64,000 nt of DNA from Paraburkholderia caballeronis (lineage in GTDB: Bacteria > Pseudomonadota > Gammaproteobacteria > Burkholderiales > Burkholderiaceae). The stretch spans positions 496,001 through 560,000 of the forward strand of contig NZ_FNSR01000003.1 of the NCBI RefSeq assembly GCF_900104845.1. Reading direction: 5' to 3'. The position numbers were made by a program, and so were the translations under genes. The notes beneath the pieces were generated by a model. It ran no database searches. It was given only the letters and a program-made list of their open reading frames with translations, and was not told where the DNA came from. Below are positions 1-8,896 of the stretch, in pieces (the stretch's first letter is position 1; every line of letters starts with the position of its first letter).

Positions 1-1
1 G

Positions 2-175
2 GCGATCGACTTCGATTTCGACAACCGGCATGTGGTGCTCGAACTGGCGTCCGGCGGCCAGTCGGGTCCGTATGCGGGCAGTCTGCTGAAGGGGTTCCGC
101 TGCCCCGGCACGGGCGGCGCGGCAAGAAGCGTGAATGCAGCATCGAGGAGTTCCAGACTCAACGAGAGTTCGTAG
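2..175 (+). CDS. C-terminal fragment, possibly TssM (IcmF family)
   Basis: An open frame enters from the left edge and ends at TAG 173-175, giving 57 codons. It contains the pattern LELASGG followed about 15 residues later by GFRCPG. That resembles the end of the IcmF/TssM C-terminal beta domain ('..ELRA....NPF...L..FRCP'), as I remember the family. TssM is the inner-membrane ATP-binding component of the T6SS envelope complex and would fit directly upstream of vgrG. The last 20 residues (after FRCPG) are Ser/Arg/Ala-rich and unlike the family. Identity is tentative because only the tail is visible. Confidence 0.4.
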   Translation, partial: AIDFDFDNRHVVLELASGGQSGPYAGSLLKGFRCPGTGGAARSVNAASRSSRLNESS

Positions 176-241
176 CGCGTGGGTTCGGCACCGGCACGCG
201 ATGCCGGCGCGCGCCGCGAACGATCAGGATCGGGGGAAAGC

Positions 242-2656
242 ATGTCAGACAATCTGTTGGAAAACACCGTGTTGCAGCGTCGTACCGTCACGGTTTCGAG
301 CGCGGCGATGCCGCAACTGCTCGGCCGGCCTGCGCTCGAATTCATGTCGTTGAGCGGCGAGGAGCGTCTCGGCAGGCTGTTCGAATACGAACTGCTGCTG
401 CGCACGCCGGACGACTACAGCGTGCCGCTCGCGATCAGCGCGAATGTCGATCTGAAAGCGCTGCCCGGCAAGGAAATGACGGTCACGATCGAACTGGACG
501 GGATGGGCGAGGGCGCGCTGGGCGGCGTCGGCGCCGGCACGCGCGAGATCAGCGGCTTGATCTCCGATGCGCAGTACCTGCGCCGCGAGAACCGCTACAA
601 CGTGTATCGCGTGGTGCTGCGGCCGTGGCTGTGGCTCGCGACGTTGACGACCGACTACAAGATTTTCCAGGACAAGACGGTCATCGAGATTCTCGACGAG
701 GTGCTGAAGGACTATCCGTATCCGGTCGAGAAGCGTCTCGACGTCGCGCGTTACGGCGTGCATGGCGAAAGCGGGCGCAACGAGCCGCGCGCGTTCCAGG
801 TGCAGTACGGCGAAAGCGACTTCACGTTCGTGCAGCGGCTGATGGAGGAGTGGGGAATCTACTGGTTCTTCGAGCATTCGGACGGCAAGCATCGGCTCGT
901 GTTGTGCGATCACGTCGGCGCGCACCGGAAGCCCGATAGCGCCGAATACCAGCAGCTTGCGTATCTGCCGCAGGGCGGCAAGATCGACACCGAGTACCTC
1001 AGCGAATTCACGACCGGCGAGTCGTTGTGCAGCGGCCGTTATCTGACGAGCGACTTCGACTTCACGCGCTCGCGCGCCGACCTGCGTTCGATCAACCAGC
1101 AGCCGCGCGACACGAGCTGGAACACGCTGGAGTATTACGAGTGGCCGGGCGACTACACGGACGGCCCGCATGGCGAACTGCTCGCGCGCACGCGGATGGA
1201 GGCGCTGCGCGCGCCGGGCACTCGCGCGCTCGGCAAGGGCAACGTGCGCGGGCTCGCGTGCGGGCAGACGTTCGTGTTGACCGGCTACGACTACACGGAC
1301 GCGAATCGCGAATACCTGGTGCTCGCATCGAAGCTGGAACTGACTGGCATCGCGGACGAAACCGGCGGCGACGCCGAATACACGTGCCTCAGCGCATTCG
1401 ATCTGCAGCCGACGAGCGAGGTGTTCCGGCTGCCGCGCGAGACGCCGAAGCCGACCGTCAGCGGACCGCAGTCCGCGATCGTCGTCGGGCCGCCGGGCAG
1501 CGAACTGTGGACCGACGAGTTCGGCCGAGTGAAGATCCGCTTCACGTGGGACCGCTACGGCCGCAATCTCGAAACCGACTCGTGCTGGGTGCGCGTGAGC
1601 CAGGCATGGGCCGGCGCGAACTTCGGCGGCATCTACATTCCGCGTGTCGGGCAGGAGGTGATCGTCGATTTCTGGAATGGCGACCCGGACCGGCCGCTGA
1701 TCACCGGCAGCCTGTACAACACGCTGACGCCGCCGCCGTGGGAACTGCCGGCGAACGCGACGCAGAGCGGTTTCATGAGCCGCACGATCGAAGGCGGGCT
1801 GGAGAACTTCAACAGCATCCGGTTCGAGGACAAGACCGGCGTCGAGGAGTTCATGATCCAGGCGGAGAACACGATGAACCGCCTGACGAAGGTGAACGAG
1901 GCGCACGTGGTCGGCGTCGATTACACGATCGGCGTCGGCGGCATGCACGGCGTGACGGTCGGCGGGCTCTTTTCGAGCTGCGTCGGCGGCGCGGCGACCT
2001 ACGCGGTCGGCGGCGCGCAATCGACGATGGTCGGCGGGGCCGACTACACGACCGTCGGCGGCGTGGCGGGGCTCACGGTCGGCGGCGCGTACACGGTGTC
2101 GGTCGGCGAGATGATCTCGATCGTCTGCGGCAAGTCGTCGTTGACGATGACGAAGGATGGCGTGATCAAGCTGATCGGCAACCAGGTGCGCATCCAGGGC
2201 GGTGACGAGGTCGTCGTGCAGGGCTCGCCGCTGAAGCTGAATCCGGGCGATTCGGACCTGGGCGGCGTGATCGCGACCGTCGTGAACACCGTGGCCGCGT
2301 TGCCGCCAGTGGTCGTATCCGCGCTGGGCGTCGCGCCGAAGATTCCGGCGCTGCCGATCATCATTCCGGATCTGACGCTGCCGACCGTGCCGCCGCCGCC
2401 AACGACGGAGACGCCGCCGCCAACGACGGAAACGCCGCCGCCAACGACGGAAACGCCGCCGCCAACGACGGAAACGCCACCGCCAACGACGGAAACGCCA
2501 CCGCCAACGACGGAGACGCCACCGCCAACGACGGAAACGCCGCCGCCAACGACGGAAACGCCGCCGCCGACAACGGAAACGCCACCGCCGACAACGGAGC
2601 CGCCGCCGCCGCCGACAACGGAACCGCCCGACGAATCGTGGAACCCGTGGAGCTGA
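242..2656 (+). CDS. vgrG: T6SS spike protein VgrG (TssI) with Pro/Thr repeat tail
   Basis: VgrG forms the trimeric puncturing spike on the Hcp tube and carries effectors out of the cell. The 804-residue product has a gp27-like base (about 1-400), the gp5 OB-fold (about 415-500, with SELWTDEFGRVKIRF and VGQEVIVDFWNGDPDRP), then a beta-helix needle rich in VGG repeats and ending near SPLKLNPG. From about residue 716 to the end there is an unusual tail of PPPTTET heptapeptides. The ATG at 242 was chosen because GGGGGAAAG lies just upstream and the protein then begins in typical VgrG style; the frame is open further upstream. PAAR and RHS genes follow, so this spike probably loads the RHS protein. 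Confidence 0.95.
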   Translation: MSDNLLENTVLQRRTVTVSSAAMPQLLGRPALEFMSLSGEERLGRLFEYELLLRTPDDYSVPLAISANVDLKALPGKEMTVTIELDGMGEGALGGVGAGTREISGLISDAQYLRRENRYNVYRVVLRPWLWLATLTTDYKIFQDKTVIEILDEVLKDYPYPVEKRLDVARYGVHGESGRNEPRAFQVQYGESDFTFVQRLMEEWGIYWFFEHSDGKHRLVLCDHVGAHRKPDSAEYQQLAYLPQGGKIDTEYLSEFTTGESLCSGRYLTSDFDFTRSRADLRSINQQPRDTSWNTLEYYEWPGDYTDGPHGELLARTRMEALRAPGTRALGKGNVRGLACGQTFVLTGYDYTDANREYLVLASKLELTGIADETGGDAEYTCLSAFDLQPTSEVFRLPRETPKPTVSGPQSAIVVGPPGSELWTDEFGRVKIRFTWDRYGRNLETDSCWVRVSQAWAGANFGGIYIPRVGQEVIVDFWNGDPDRPLITGSLYNTLTPPPWELPANATQSGFMSRTIEGGLENFNSIRFEDKTGVEEFMIQAENTMNRLTKVNEAHVVGVDYTIGVGGMHGVTVGGLFSSCVGGAATYAVGGAQSTMVGGADYTTVGGVAGLTVGGAYTVSVGEMISIVCGKSSLTMTKDGVIKLIGNQVRIQGGDEVVVQGSPLKLNPGDSDLGGVIATVVNTVAALPPVVVSALGVAPKIPALPIIIPDLTLPTVPPPPTTETPPPTTETPPPTTETPPPTTETPPPTTETPPPTTETPPPTTETPPPTTETPPPTTETPPPTTEPPPPPTTEPPDESWNPWS
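2391..2623 (+). repeat. 21-bp tandem repeat encoding PPPTTET units in vgrG
   Basis: Eleven TTE-containing units occur in tandem. Most have a 21-bp period (ccg ccg ccA acg acg gaR acg), and synonymous changes (gag/gaa, ccg/cca, acg/aca) accumulate toward the 3' end, where two units become PPPTTEP-type. The array encodes the extended C-terminal tail of VgrG. The near-identity of the 5' units points to recent copy-number change by slippage or unequal crossing over, and the whole-codon period keeps the frame intact whatever the copy number. Confidence 0.95.
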
Positions 2657-2757
2657 CATCGCGATTGCGCGCGCCGAACGCGCCGCGCGCAATCGTCCCG
2701 CATCCGCTAACCCGCTAACACCCGTCCGAACAAGGACGAACAAGGAGCCACCCCATC

Positions 2758-3024
2758 ATGTTTCCGGCAGCAAGACTCGGCGATCCGATCGGACACGGCG
2801 GCGTTGTCGTGTCCGGTTCATGCGACGTGCTGATCAACGGCATCCCGGCCGCGATGGTCGGCGCGAGCGTGGCTGTCTGTGCGCTTCATCCGTCCGCGCA
2901 GGCAGTGGTGCTCGGCTCGGGCACGGTGTTCATCAATAACCTGCCCGCGACGTTCCTCGGCGGCATCACGTCGTGCGGCGCGCCGATCGCGTGCGGGTCG
3001 CCGGACGTGTTCGTCGGCGTCTGA
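2758..3024 (+). CDS. PAAR-domain spike-tip protein
   Basis: An 88-residue protein that consists almost entirely of one PAAR domain. It starts with PAARLGDPIGHGG, contains the loop DVLINGIPAAMVG, and has late Cys and His residues (CALHPSA, CGAPIACGSPDV) of the kind that bind zinc at the cone apex. PAAR proteins cap the VgrG trimer and recruit effectors. AAGGAGCC upstream of ATG 2758 is a good ribosome site. The gene lies about 100 bp after vgrG and 15 bp before the RHS gene, so the three look co-transcribed as a delivery cassette. It is a stand-alone PAAR, consistent with the RHS protein lacking its own PAAR domain. Confidence 0.92.
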   Translation: MFPAARLGDPIGHGGVVVSGSCDVLINGIPAAMVGASVAVCALHPSAQAVVLGSGTVFINNLPATFLGGITSCGAPIACGSPDVFVGV

Positions 3025-3039
3025 CGCCGGCGCATCGGC

Positions 3040-6000
3040 ATGGCGGCGGGAATCGGTGGCCTGGGCGGCGTGCTGGCCGGACTGCCCGGCACGTTGCTGA
3101 AGTCGGTCGAGGCCGCGCCGCACGTCGATCGTTGCGGGCGGCTCGGCGACGTCGCGGACCGCTACGGCGCACGCCGTGCGCTGTCGGGCATCGTGTGCGG
3201 ATCGGTGGATGCGCTGACGGGCGCGATGCTTCGTTTGCCGGCGCGCGAAACCGACTTCACGCTGCGCGGGCGCCTGCCGATCGGCTGGTCGCGCTTTCAT
3301 TCGAGTGGACTCGTTGCGATGGGCGTCGCACCGGGCCTGCTCGGCCCCAACTGGCGCACGCAATGGGAAGTCACGCTGCGGCGCGCCGGCGACCAGTTGA
3401 CCTATACCGACGAACAAGGCCGCGCGATCACGGCGCCGTTCCCGAAGCCGGGCTCGCAGGTGATCGTCGCGTCGGAGTCGCTGCACATTGCGCATCTGTC
3501 CAATGGGCGTTTCGTCGTCGCGGACCTGACGCCGCACTACCGGGTGTTCGGCGGCTTCGACGCGAACGGCGTCGCGCGGCTGAAGTATGTCGAGGATCTG
3601 CATCGTCAGCGCGTCGGCTGCATCTGGGATGCGGATGGGCGGCTGCTGCGCATGCGCGGCACCTGCGGACACGAACTGCGCTTGCACTACGACGCGAAAA
3701 CCGGCGCGCGTGTCGCGGCGATCGAATGCGTGGACGGCGGTCCGGCCGGCCTGTTCGTTCAGTACGGTTATAACGGTCGCGGCGAACTGGCCGAGGTGCG
3801 CAATCGCGTCGGCGACGTCGTGCGGCGGTTCGTTTGCGACGATGGGCGGATCATGGAGGAAACCGGTCCGCTCGGTCTGGTCACGCGTTACCGGTGGCAG
3901 ACACTGGATGGCGTCGCGCGCATCGTCGAGCGGACCACGTCGGACGGCGCGCGCGAGCGTTTCGCCTACAGCGTCGATAGCTGGACGAGCCAGGTGACCG
4001 ACGTGTTCGGCGACACGGCGACGTGGCGCTACGACGAACTAGAACGCGTCGTGTCGCATACCGGTTTCGACGGACGCCGCTACGGGTTCGACTATGACGG
4101 ACCCGGCGGCCCCGTGGTGCTGCGGCTGCCGGGCGAGCGCATCGTGCGTCTGTCGCATGACGCGTTAGGCCGCATCGAGACGGAGACCGATCCGCTCGGC
4201 CATACGCGAACGACGCAGTACGCGTTCGCGACTCGCGAGCCGGTCGTCGTGACCGCGGACGACGGCCGCACATGGCGATGGGAGCGCAACGACCGGCTTC
4301 AGCCGGTCCAGCATCAGACGCCGTCCGGCGCGATCACGCGGATCGAATACGGCGCGGACGGTTTGCCGACTCGCCACACGGACGAACAGGCGCTCGTGAC
4401 GACATACGAGCACAACGCGCGGGGCCAGCCGGTGCGCCGCATCGAGGTCGACGGCGCGACGACGCTGTACGAGTACGACGACAACGGTTACATCGTCGGC
4501 GTGACCGATGCGCTCGGCGGCGTCACGCGTTTCGAATACGACGGTCTTGGCCGTCCGCTGACGGTGACGCGGCCGGATGGCCGGCTCGAACGCCATGTGT
4601 GGAATGCGCTGGGACAGCGGACGTCGTTCGTCGGCGCGGGCGGACAAAGCCTGCACTGGTTTCGCGACCGGCGCGGCAACGTCGTGCGGGCCGTCGACGA
4701 AGAAGGGCATGCGACGCTTTACGAATACGACGCGCATGGCCGACTGACGCGCGTCGAGAGCGCGAACGGCGCGATCCAGCGGATCGAATGGAACGCGTCC
4801 GGCTGCACGTCGGCGATCGATGCCGATGGTGTGGTCCGCACGTTCGATTATGCGGACTGCGGCGCGATCGGGCGGATCGTGACGAAGGCCGGTCAACTCG
4901 AACGCGCGGAGAGCTACGCATACGACATCGCGGGCCGCGTCGTCGGCCGCGACACGCTGCATAACCGCTATGCGTATTTTCATTCGGCGCGCGGCCAACT
5001 GGAACGGATCGTCCGCACGCCGACGCTCGAAGGCGAGCGGCTCGGTTTGGTGTCCGACGAGGTCCGCTTCGAATACGATGCGGACGACCGTATCGTCGCC
5101 GAGCACGGCGCGAACGGCGAACTGCGTTACACGGTGAATCCGGCCGGCCGCGTGGTGGCGATCACGCTGCCGGAGGGCCAGGTGCTGACGATGCGCCGCT
5201 ACGTGACCGGCGACATCGCGCAGATCGAATTGGGCAGCCGCGAAATTTCGCGATTCTGGTACGACGCGCTGCATCGGATGATCGCGCGCAGGCAGGACGC
5301 GTTGACGACGCACACCGCCTATACGCCGCTCGGGCAACCGCTATGGTGGCGCGCGGTGACCGGCGATGCGGCGGAGCCGTCGGAACGCGATCTCCAGCTA
5401 TGGCTCGCGGCCGACTATAACGCGTCGGACGCGGTGGTCGGGACGCAGGGGCCGGCATACGGACGCATCCACTACGACCACGACCGGCGCGGCGGCCTGC
5501 TACGACGGATCTCGGATCAACTGGGCGTCGAATATTTCACGTGGGACGCGGCCGGCAATCTGCTCGATACGCCGGGCAGCAACTGGTTCCCGGCGGTTTA
5601 CCCGGACCACCGGATACGCGAATGCCGCGGCTACCGGTACGAGTACGACGCGTGGGGGCAACTGGTCCAGCGCAGCGGCCGCGATCATGCGGTGTCGCTG
5701 GAGTGGGACGCCGAAGGCCGCGTCATCGCGGTGCGCCGGCGCGGGCGCACCGTGCGTTACCAGTACGACGCACTCGGGCGGCGGATCGCGAAGTTCGTCG
5801 AACCGGCGTCGTCTGCGCGCTCGGCGCATCCGGAGCGCGACGACGCGACCCGTTTCGTGTGGCAAGGCCATCGGCTGTTGCAGGAGCGGCGGCTGGACCG
5901 GCTGCGGACGTACCTGTACCAGCCGTGTCGCGACGATGCGCGCGCGTATGCGCCGCTTGCGTGCATCGATCAATGGTTGTCCGACACCGGCGAGGTCAAG

Positions 6001-6483
6001 GAGACGCGCGTCTATCACTACCACACCGACACCGCCGGCACCGCTGTCGCGCTGACCGACGAGGCGGGCAACGTCGTGTGGCGCGGACGTTATCGCGCGT
6101 GGGGCCATCCCACGCTGCACGAGTGGGGCGAAAGCGCGGTGTTGCAGCCGCTTCGCTATGCGGGGCAGTACGCGGATGACGAAACCGCGCTTTGCTATAA
6201 CGGCGCGCGTTTCTACGATCCCGACGCGGGCCGCTACGTGAGCCCCGACCGAACCGCGCCCGCCGGCGCGAGTCCGTATCGTTACGCGCCGAATCCGCTT
6301 ACGTGGTGCAATCCGTTGGGGACCGCGGTGCCCGTGCGTTCGGCGGGGATCGCCGCGGCAGCGTCATCCGTCGATCGGCTGTTCGACCCGGCTCAGCAAC
6401 TGGCCGGCATCGTTCGCCAGTTCGACGACGTACCGGGCTGGAATCCGTTCGAGCGTGGCTTCGAACGCGGCGTGAAGATCTAG
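3040..6483 (+). CDS. RHS/YD-repeat protein with a very short, toxin-less C-terminus
   Basis: 1147 residues. The N-terminus has a DUF6531-like region (LTGAMLRLPARETDF, LGPNWRTQWEVTL). It is followed by many YD repeats (for example YEYDDNGY, FEYDGLGRP, YEYDAHGRL) that build the RHS beta-cocoon, and by the core end GQYADDETALCYNGARFYDP. RHS T6SS effectors normally carry a variable toxin after a DPxG-type cleavage motif. Here the two motif positions read DRTA and NPLG, and only about 54 residues follow. The last 120 bp are antisense to the end of the neighbouring glycosyltransferase gene. No immunity gene is evident downstream. It is probably a truncated or inactive effector shell, or a structural RHS. 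Confidence 0.88.
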   Translation: MAAGIGGLGGVLAGLPGTLLKSVEAAPHVDRCGRLGDVADRYGARRALSGIVCGSVDALTGAMLRLPARETDFTLRGRLPIGWSRFHSSGLVAMGVAPGLLGPNWRTQWEVTLRRAGDQLTYTDEQGRAITAPFPKPGSQVIVASESLHIAHLSNGRFVVADLTPHYRVFGGFDANGVARLKYVEDLHRQRVGCIWDADGRLLRMRGTCGHELRLHYDAKTGARVAAIECVDGGPAGLFVQYGYNGRGELAEVRNRVGDVVRRFVCDDGRIMEETGPLGLVTRYRWQTLDGVARIVERTTSDGARERFAYSVDSWTSQVTDVFGDTATWRYDELERVVSHTGFDGRRYGFDYDGPGGPVVLRLPGERIVRLSHDALGRIETETDPLGHTRTTQYAFATREPVVVTADDGRTWRWERNDRLQPVQHQTPSGAITRIEYGADGLPTRHTDEQALVTTYEHNARGQPVRRIEVDGATTLYEYDDNGYIVGVTDALGGVTRFEYDGLGRPLTVTRPDGRLERHVWNALGQRTSFVGAGGQSLHWFRDRRGNVVRAVDEEGHATLYEYDAHGRLTRVESANGAIQRIEWNASGCTSAIDADGVVRTFDYADCGAIGRIVTKAGQLERAESYAYDIAGRVVGRDTLHNRYAYFHSARGQLERIVRTPTLEGERLGLVSDEVRFEYDADDRIVAEHGANGELRYTVNPAGRVVAITLPEGQVLTMRRYVTGDIAQIELGSREISRFWYDALHRMIARRQDALTTHTAYTPLGQPLWWRAVTGDAAEPSERDLQLWLAADYNASDAVVGTQGPAYGRIHYDHDRRGGLLRRISDQLGVEYFTWDAAGNLLDTPGSNWFPAVYPDHRIRECRGYRYEYDAWGQLVQRSGRDHAVSLEWDAEGRVIAVRRRGRTVRYQYDALGRRIAKFVEPASSARSAHPERDDATRFVWQGHRLLQERRLDRLRTYLYQPCRDDARAYAPLACIDQWLSDTGEVKETRVYHYHTDTAGTAVALTDEAGNVVWRGRYRAWGHPTLHEWGESAVLQPLRYAGQYADDETALCYNGARFYDPDAGRYVSPDRTAPAGASPYRYAPNPLTWCNPLGTAVPVRSAGIAAAASSVDRLFDPAQQLAGIVRQFDDVPGWNPFERGFERGVKI

Positions 6484-7782
6484 CCAGTCCGCGCTTCGGT
6501 GCTTGACCAACTGCTCCGCATCGAGCGTCCGGTGATGCAGCGCCGTTCCGGCTGCGTCGTAGATGGCGACGCGCGCGAGCGTCGCGGACGACAACACCGG
6601 CTGCGCATCCGCCGCCGTTGCTTCGCGTTCGAACGCACTGCGATGCACGCACACGCGGACGTCGTTCGAGCGCAGCATCGACGCGCACCACGCTGCGTCC
6701 GACACGGGCCGCACCGCACCCGGCACTGGCGGCAGTCCGTCTAACAACGTCTGCTGGACGCCGCGGCGCGCGAAGTCGAGCCCCGCGTACGCTTCGTAAT
6801 CCGCGATGGTTCGCACGGTCCCGAAGCCGTATCGGCCGAAACGATCGTCCGCGAGCGAGTGGCCGTCGGTGCCGAACAGTTCGCGATTGCGCTGCATCGC
6901 GCGCGCGTTCCGCTCGCTCCAGTGTTGCTCGACGTGTCCATTCTCCTTCGCGCCGGTCGAATGGTCGTCCCACACTTTCGCGCTCTGTTTGCGCGTGTAC
7001 TCGTGCCATGCGGCTACACGATGCGGATGATACAGATCGTAGCCGTGCGTAAACGCGCGGACCGAGATCGAGATTTCCTCGCCTTGAAAAAAGTAGTCGG
7101 GGTCGTGCTGGACGTTCTCCGCGAAATGCCCGTCCGCGAACGCGAAATGCGCGCTGTAGAACCGCGCGCGGACGGGCCGTGTCAGCGTTGGCCAGTCCGG
7201 CAGCGCGTTCGACCGGAACTGCGCAACACCATCGGAACTGAAACGGCTGAACACCATGAGCAGCGGCGCGCTGTCCGCGGGCGGCGGTCCGCCGTCGGGG
7301 CGAAACGCCGGCAGATAGGCGGTCAGCAGCGGCTTCGGACTTTCGTCGCGCAGCGATTCGAGCATGTCGATCAGCAGCGCGTCCCAGCGGACGACGAAAC
7401 GATGGTGCGAATCCAGTTGCAGCGTGTACCGCTCGCCGCGATAACGCTGCTGGATCAGATTGCGCGCCCAGCACGCGCCTTGCGTCGCGAGGTGCGGGAC
7501 GTCGATCAGTTCGACCTTCGCATCGAGATAGTCGAGGTGATGCACGTCCCAGGCGTCGGTCTTTTCGACGCGCCATTTGCCGAAGCCATGACGCCAGAAC
7601 GCGCCGAGCGGTTCGTCCGGCGCATGCTGCCAGCAGACGACGATCCGCATCCGGCGCGGCCGCCGCGACTTGCCGATCAGGTCGACAAGTGTCGGCAGCA
7701 GTTGCGGATCGCGGTAGCTGGCGATCTGCACGAAGATCGAGTCGTCGTGCGCGTCTTGATGCAAGGCGGGCAGCGTGGTCAT
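6364..7782 (-). CDS. GlcNAc-transferase-like glycosyltransferase (GT60/Skp1-GnT family)
   Basis: 472 residues resembling the GlcNAc family (Pfam PF11397), whose eukaryotic members add GlcNAc to hydroxyproline of Skp1. Visible motifs are FVQIASYRDPQLLPTL near the N-terminus, the donor/metal-site-like QLDSHHRFVVRWD (about residues 135-150), YFFQGEEISISVRAFTHG and DLYHPHRVAAWHEYTR. No signal peptide or membrane segment is seen, so it is probably cytoplasmic. It sits convergently against the RHS gene and shares its final 120 bp with it on the opposite strand. The acceptor is unknown. A role in modifying secreted or surface proteins from this locus is only inference. Confidence 0.72.
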   Translation of the reverse strand: MTTLPALHQDAHDDSIFVQIASYRDPQLLPTLVDLIGKSRRPRRMRIVVCWQHAPDEPLGAFWRHGFGKWRVEKTDAWDVHHLDYLDAKVELIDVPHLATQGACWARNLIQQRYRGERYTLQLDSHHRFVVRWDALLIDMLESLRDESPKPLLTAYLPAFRPDGGPPPADSAPLLMVFSRFSSDGVAQFRSNALPDWPTLTRPVRARFYSAHFAFADGHFAENVQHDPDYFFQGEEISISVRAFTHGYDLYHPHRVAAWHEYTRKQSAKVWDDHSTGAKENGHVEQHWSERNARAMQRNRELFGTDGHSLADDRFGRYGFGTVRTIADYEAYAGLDFARRGVQQTLLDGLPPVPGAVRPVSDAAWCASMLRSNDVRVCVHRSAFEREATAADAQPVLSSATLARVAIYDAAGTALHHRTLDAEQLVKHRSADWLDLHAAFEATLERIPARYVVELANDAGQLLSRVEQPIDG

Positions 7783-7810
7783 GCGGCTTTCCGGAACCGG
7801 GAAGGACGGG

Positions 7811-8821
7811 TCAGAGAATGCTCAGCGTGATCGTCGCGGTCGCCTGGATCTTGCCGGTCGTCGGTGTCGTGCTGCCGACGCGCAGCACCGTCGCGTCGAG
7901 CGCGAACGGCGACTGCATCGCGCCGCCCGGCGCATGAACCAGCGTGCTGTTCGGATCGTTCGGCTTCAGCACGGTGCCGGACGACGGTTCGCTGAGCCGG
8001 ATCGCGAGGTTCTGCGCGCCGGTGTTCTTCAGCAGGCTCGCGTCGTCCGTGTCCGGCGTGCCGGCCAGCGCGGCGGTGATCGACACCGGCGGCGTCGGGC
8101 CGGTGCACTGCATCGTGAAGTTGACCGGCTGCGTCGGGCCGGACGTTGTGGACACGTCGCGCGGGCCGAACGTGCCGAAGTCGATGTTCAGCGTGCTGGT
8201 GTTGACGGCGCAACTCGGCAGCACCTTGATGTTCACGGTGCCGGCATCGAACGTCAGGATTGTCTTGCCGTCCTCGGCCGTACCCTGCGCGATCGGTCCG
8301 AACACGACGGTCACGTTGCTGCCGATGTCGCCGGTCTTGATCAGCTTGATCCCGAAGCGCGACGTGGGCGCCAGATAGCTGTAAGTGACGCCGCCGGTCG
8401 CGTTCGCGGCGACTTTCTGCGTGAACGGGAACACGAGGTTGACGCCCGTGCCGATATACGCGAGCTGGAAGCCGACGCCGGGTACGTTGGTTTGATAGAC
8501 GTTCGGCAGCGCGGACGGCGTCGCGGTCAGATAGCTGAGGAACAGGTTGCCGCCGTTCGGGCAGACAGCGACGGCGGTGTTCGTGACGATGGGCATCGAC
8601 TCGCCGGACGTGATTTCCGAGCCGATCGGCAGGTCCGGATCGATCGATACCGAGCCTTGCTGAAACAGCACCGTGACCGGCAGCGTCGGCTGGCCGATGC
8701 CGGTTCCATTCTGCTGCATCTGCGCGATGTCCGCCGCGGAGAGCTGCGCGCACGCGGCAAGCGCGCCGCGCGACAGCGCGAGACTGGCGAAAAGAAGAAA
8801 AAAGACGAGTCGTTTCATCAT
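7811..8821 (-). CDS. secreted fimbrial-type protein (pilin/adhesin fold)
   Basis: 336 residues with a signal peptide (MMKRLVFFLLFASLALSRGALA, cleavage before ACAQL). The C-terminal half looks like a fimbrial subunit: SCAVNTSTLNIDFG, a cysteine pair (SCAV...MQCTG), LAIRLSEPSSGTVLKP, and an alternating hydrophobic last strand (GKIQATATITLSIL) suited to donor-strand exchange. The N-terminal half has a separate Cys-containing domain, so this may be a two-domain tip adhesin. Either of two adjacent ATGs (8821 or 8818) could start it; a further upstream extension lacks signal character. No chaperone or usher gene lies nearby, which is unusual for a fimbrial subunit. It probably shares a transcript with the glycosyltransferase gene 28 bp downstream. 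Confidence 0.7.
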   Translation of the reverse strand: MMKRLVFFLLFASLALSRGALAACAQLSAADIAQMQQNGTGIGQPTLPVTVLFQQGSVSIDPDLPIGSEITSGESMPIVTNTAVAVCPNGGNLFLSYLTATPSALPNVYQTNVPGVGFQLAYIGTGVNLVFPFTQKVAANATGGVTYSYLAPTSRFGIKLIKTGDIGSNVTVVFGPIAQGTAEDGKTILTFDAGTVNIKVLPSCAVNTSTLNIDFGTFGPRDVSTTSGPTQPVNFTMQCTGPTPPVSITAALAGTPDTDDASLLKNTGAQNLAIRLSEPSSGTVLKPNDPNSTLVHAPGGAMQSPFALDATVLRVGSTTPTTGKIQATATITLSIL

Positions 8822-8896
8822 GCGTTCGTTCCGAAGGATGACCGCTGTGCGGTGCGATTGACGGGATGGAAGGTCTGGGCGGCGCGGCGGCATCTG

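Noticed and set aside
2391..2623. Direct repeats resembling a CRISPR or VNTR locus
   Set aside because: There are no spacers. The 21-bp units are contiguous and in frame within vgrG, so this is a coding repeat.
245..2743. Long minus-strand open frame opposite vgrG
   Set aside because: Arg-rich shadow of vgrG; the repeat part reads as RRWRRRFRR-like low complexity.
6484..6744. Possible small immunity gene downstream of RHS on the plus strand
   Set aside because: The short plus-strand frames lie wholly within the glycosyltransferase gene on the other strand, lack ribosome sites and show shadow composition.
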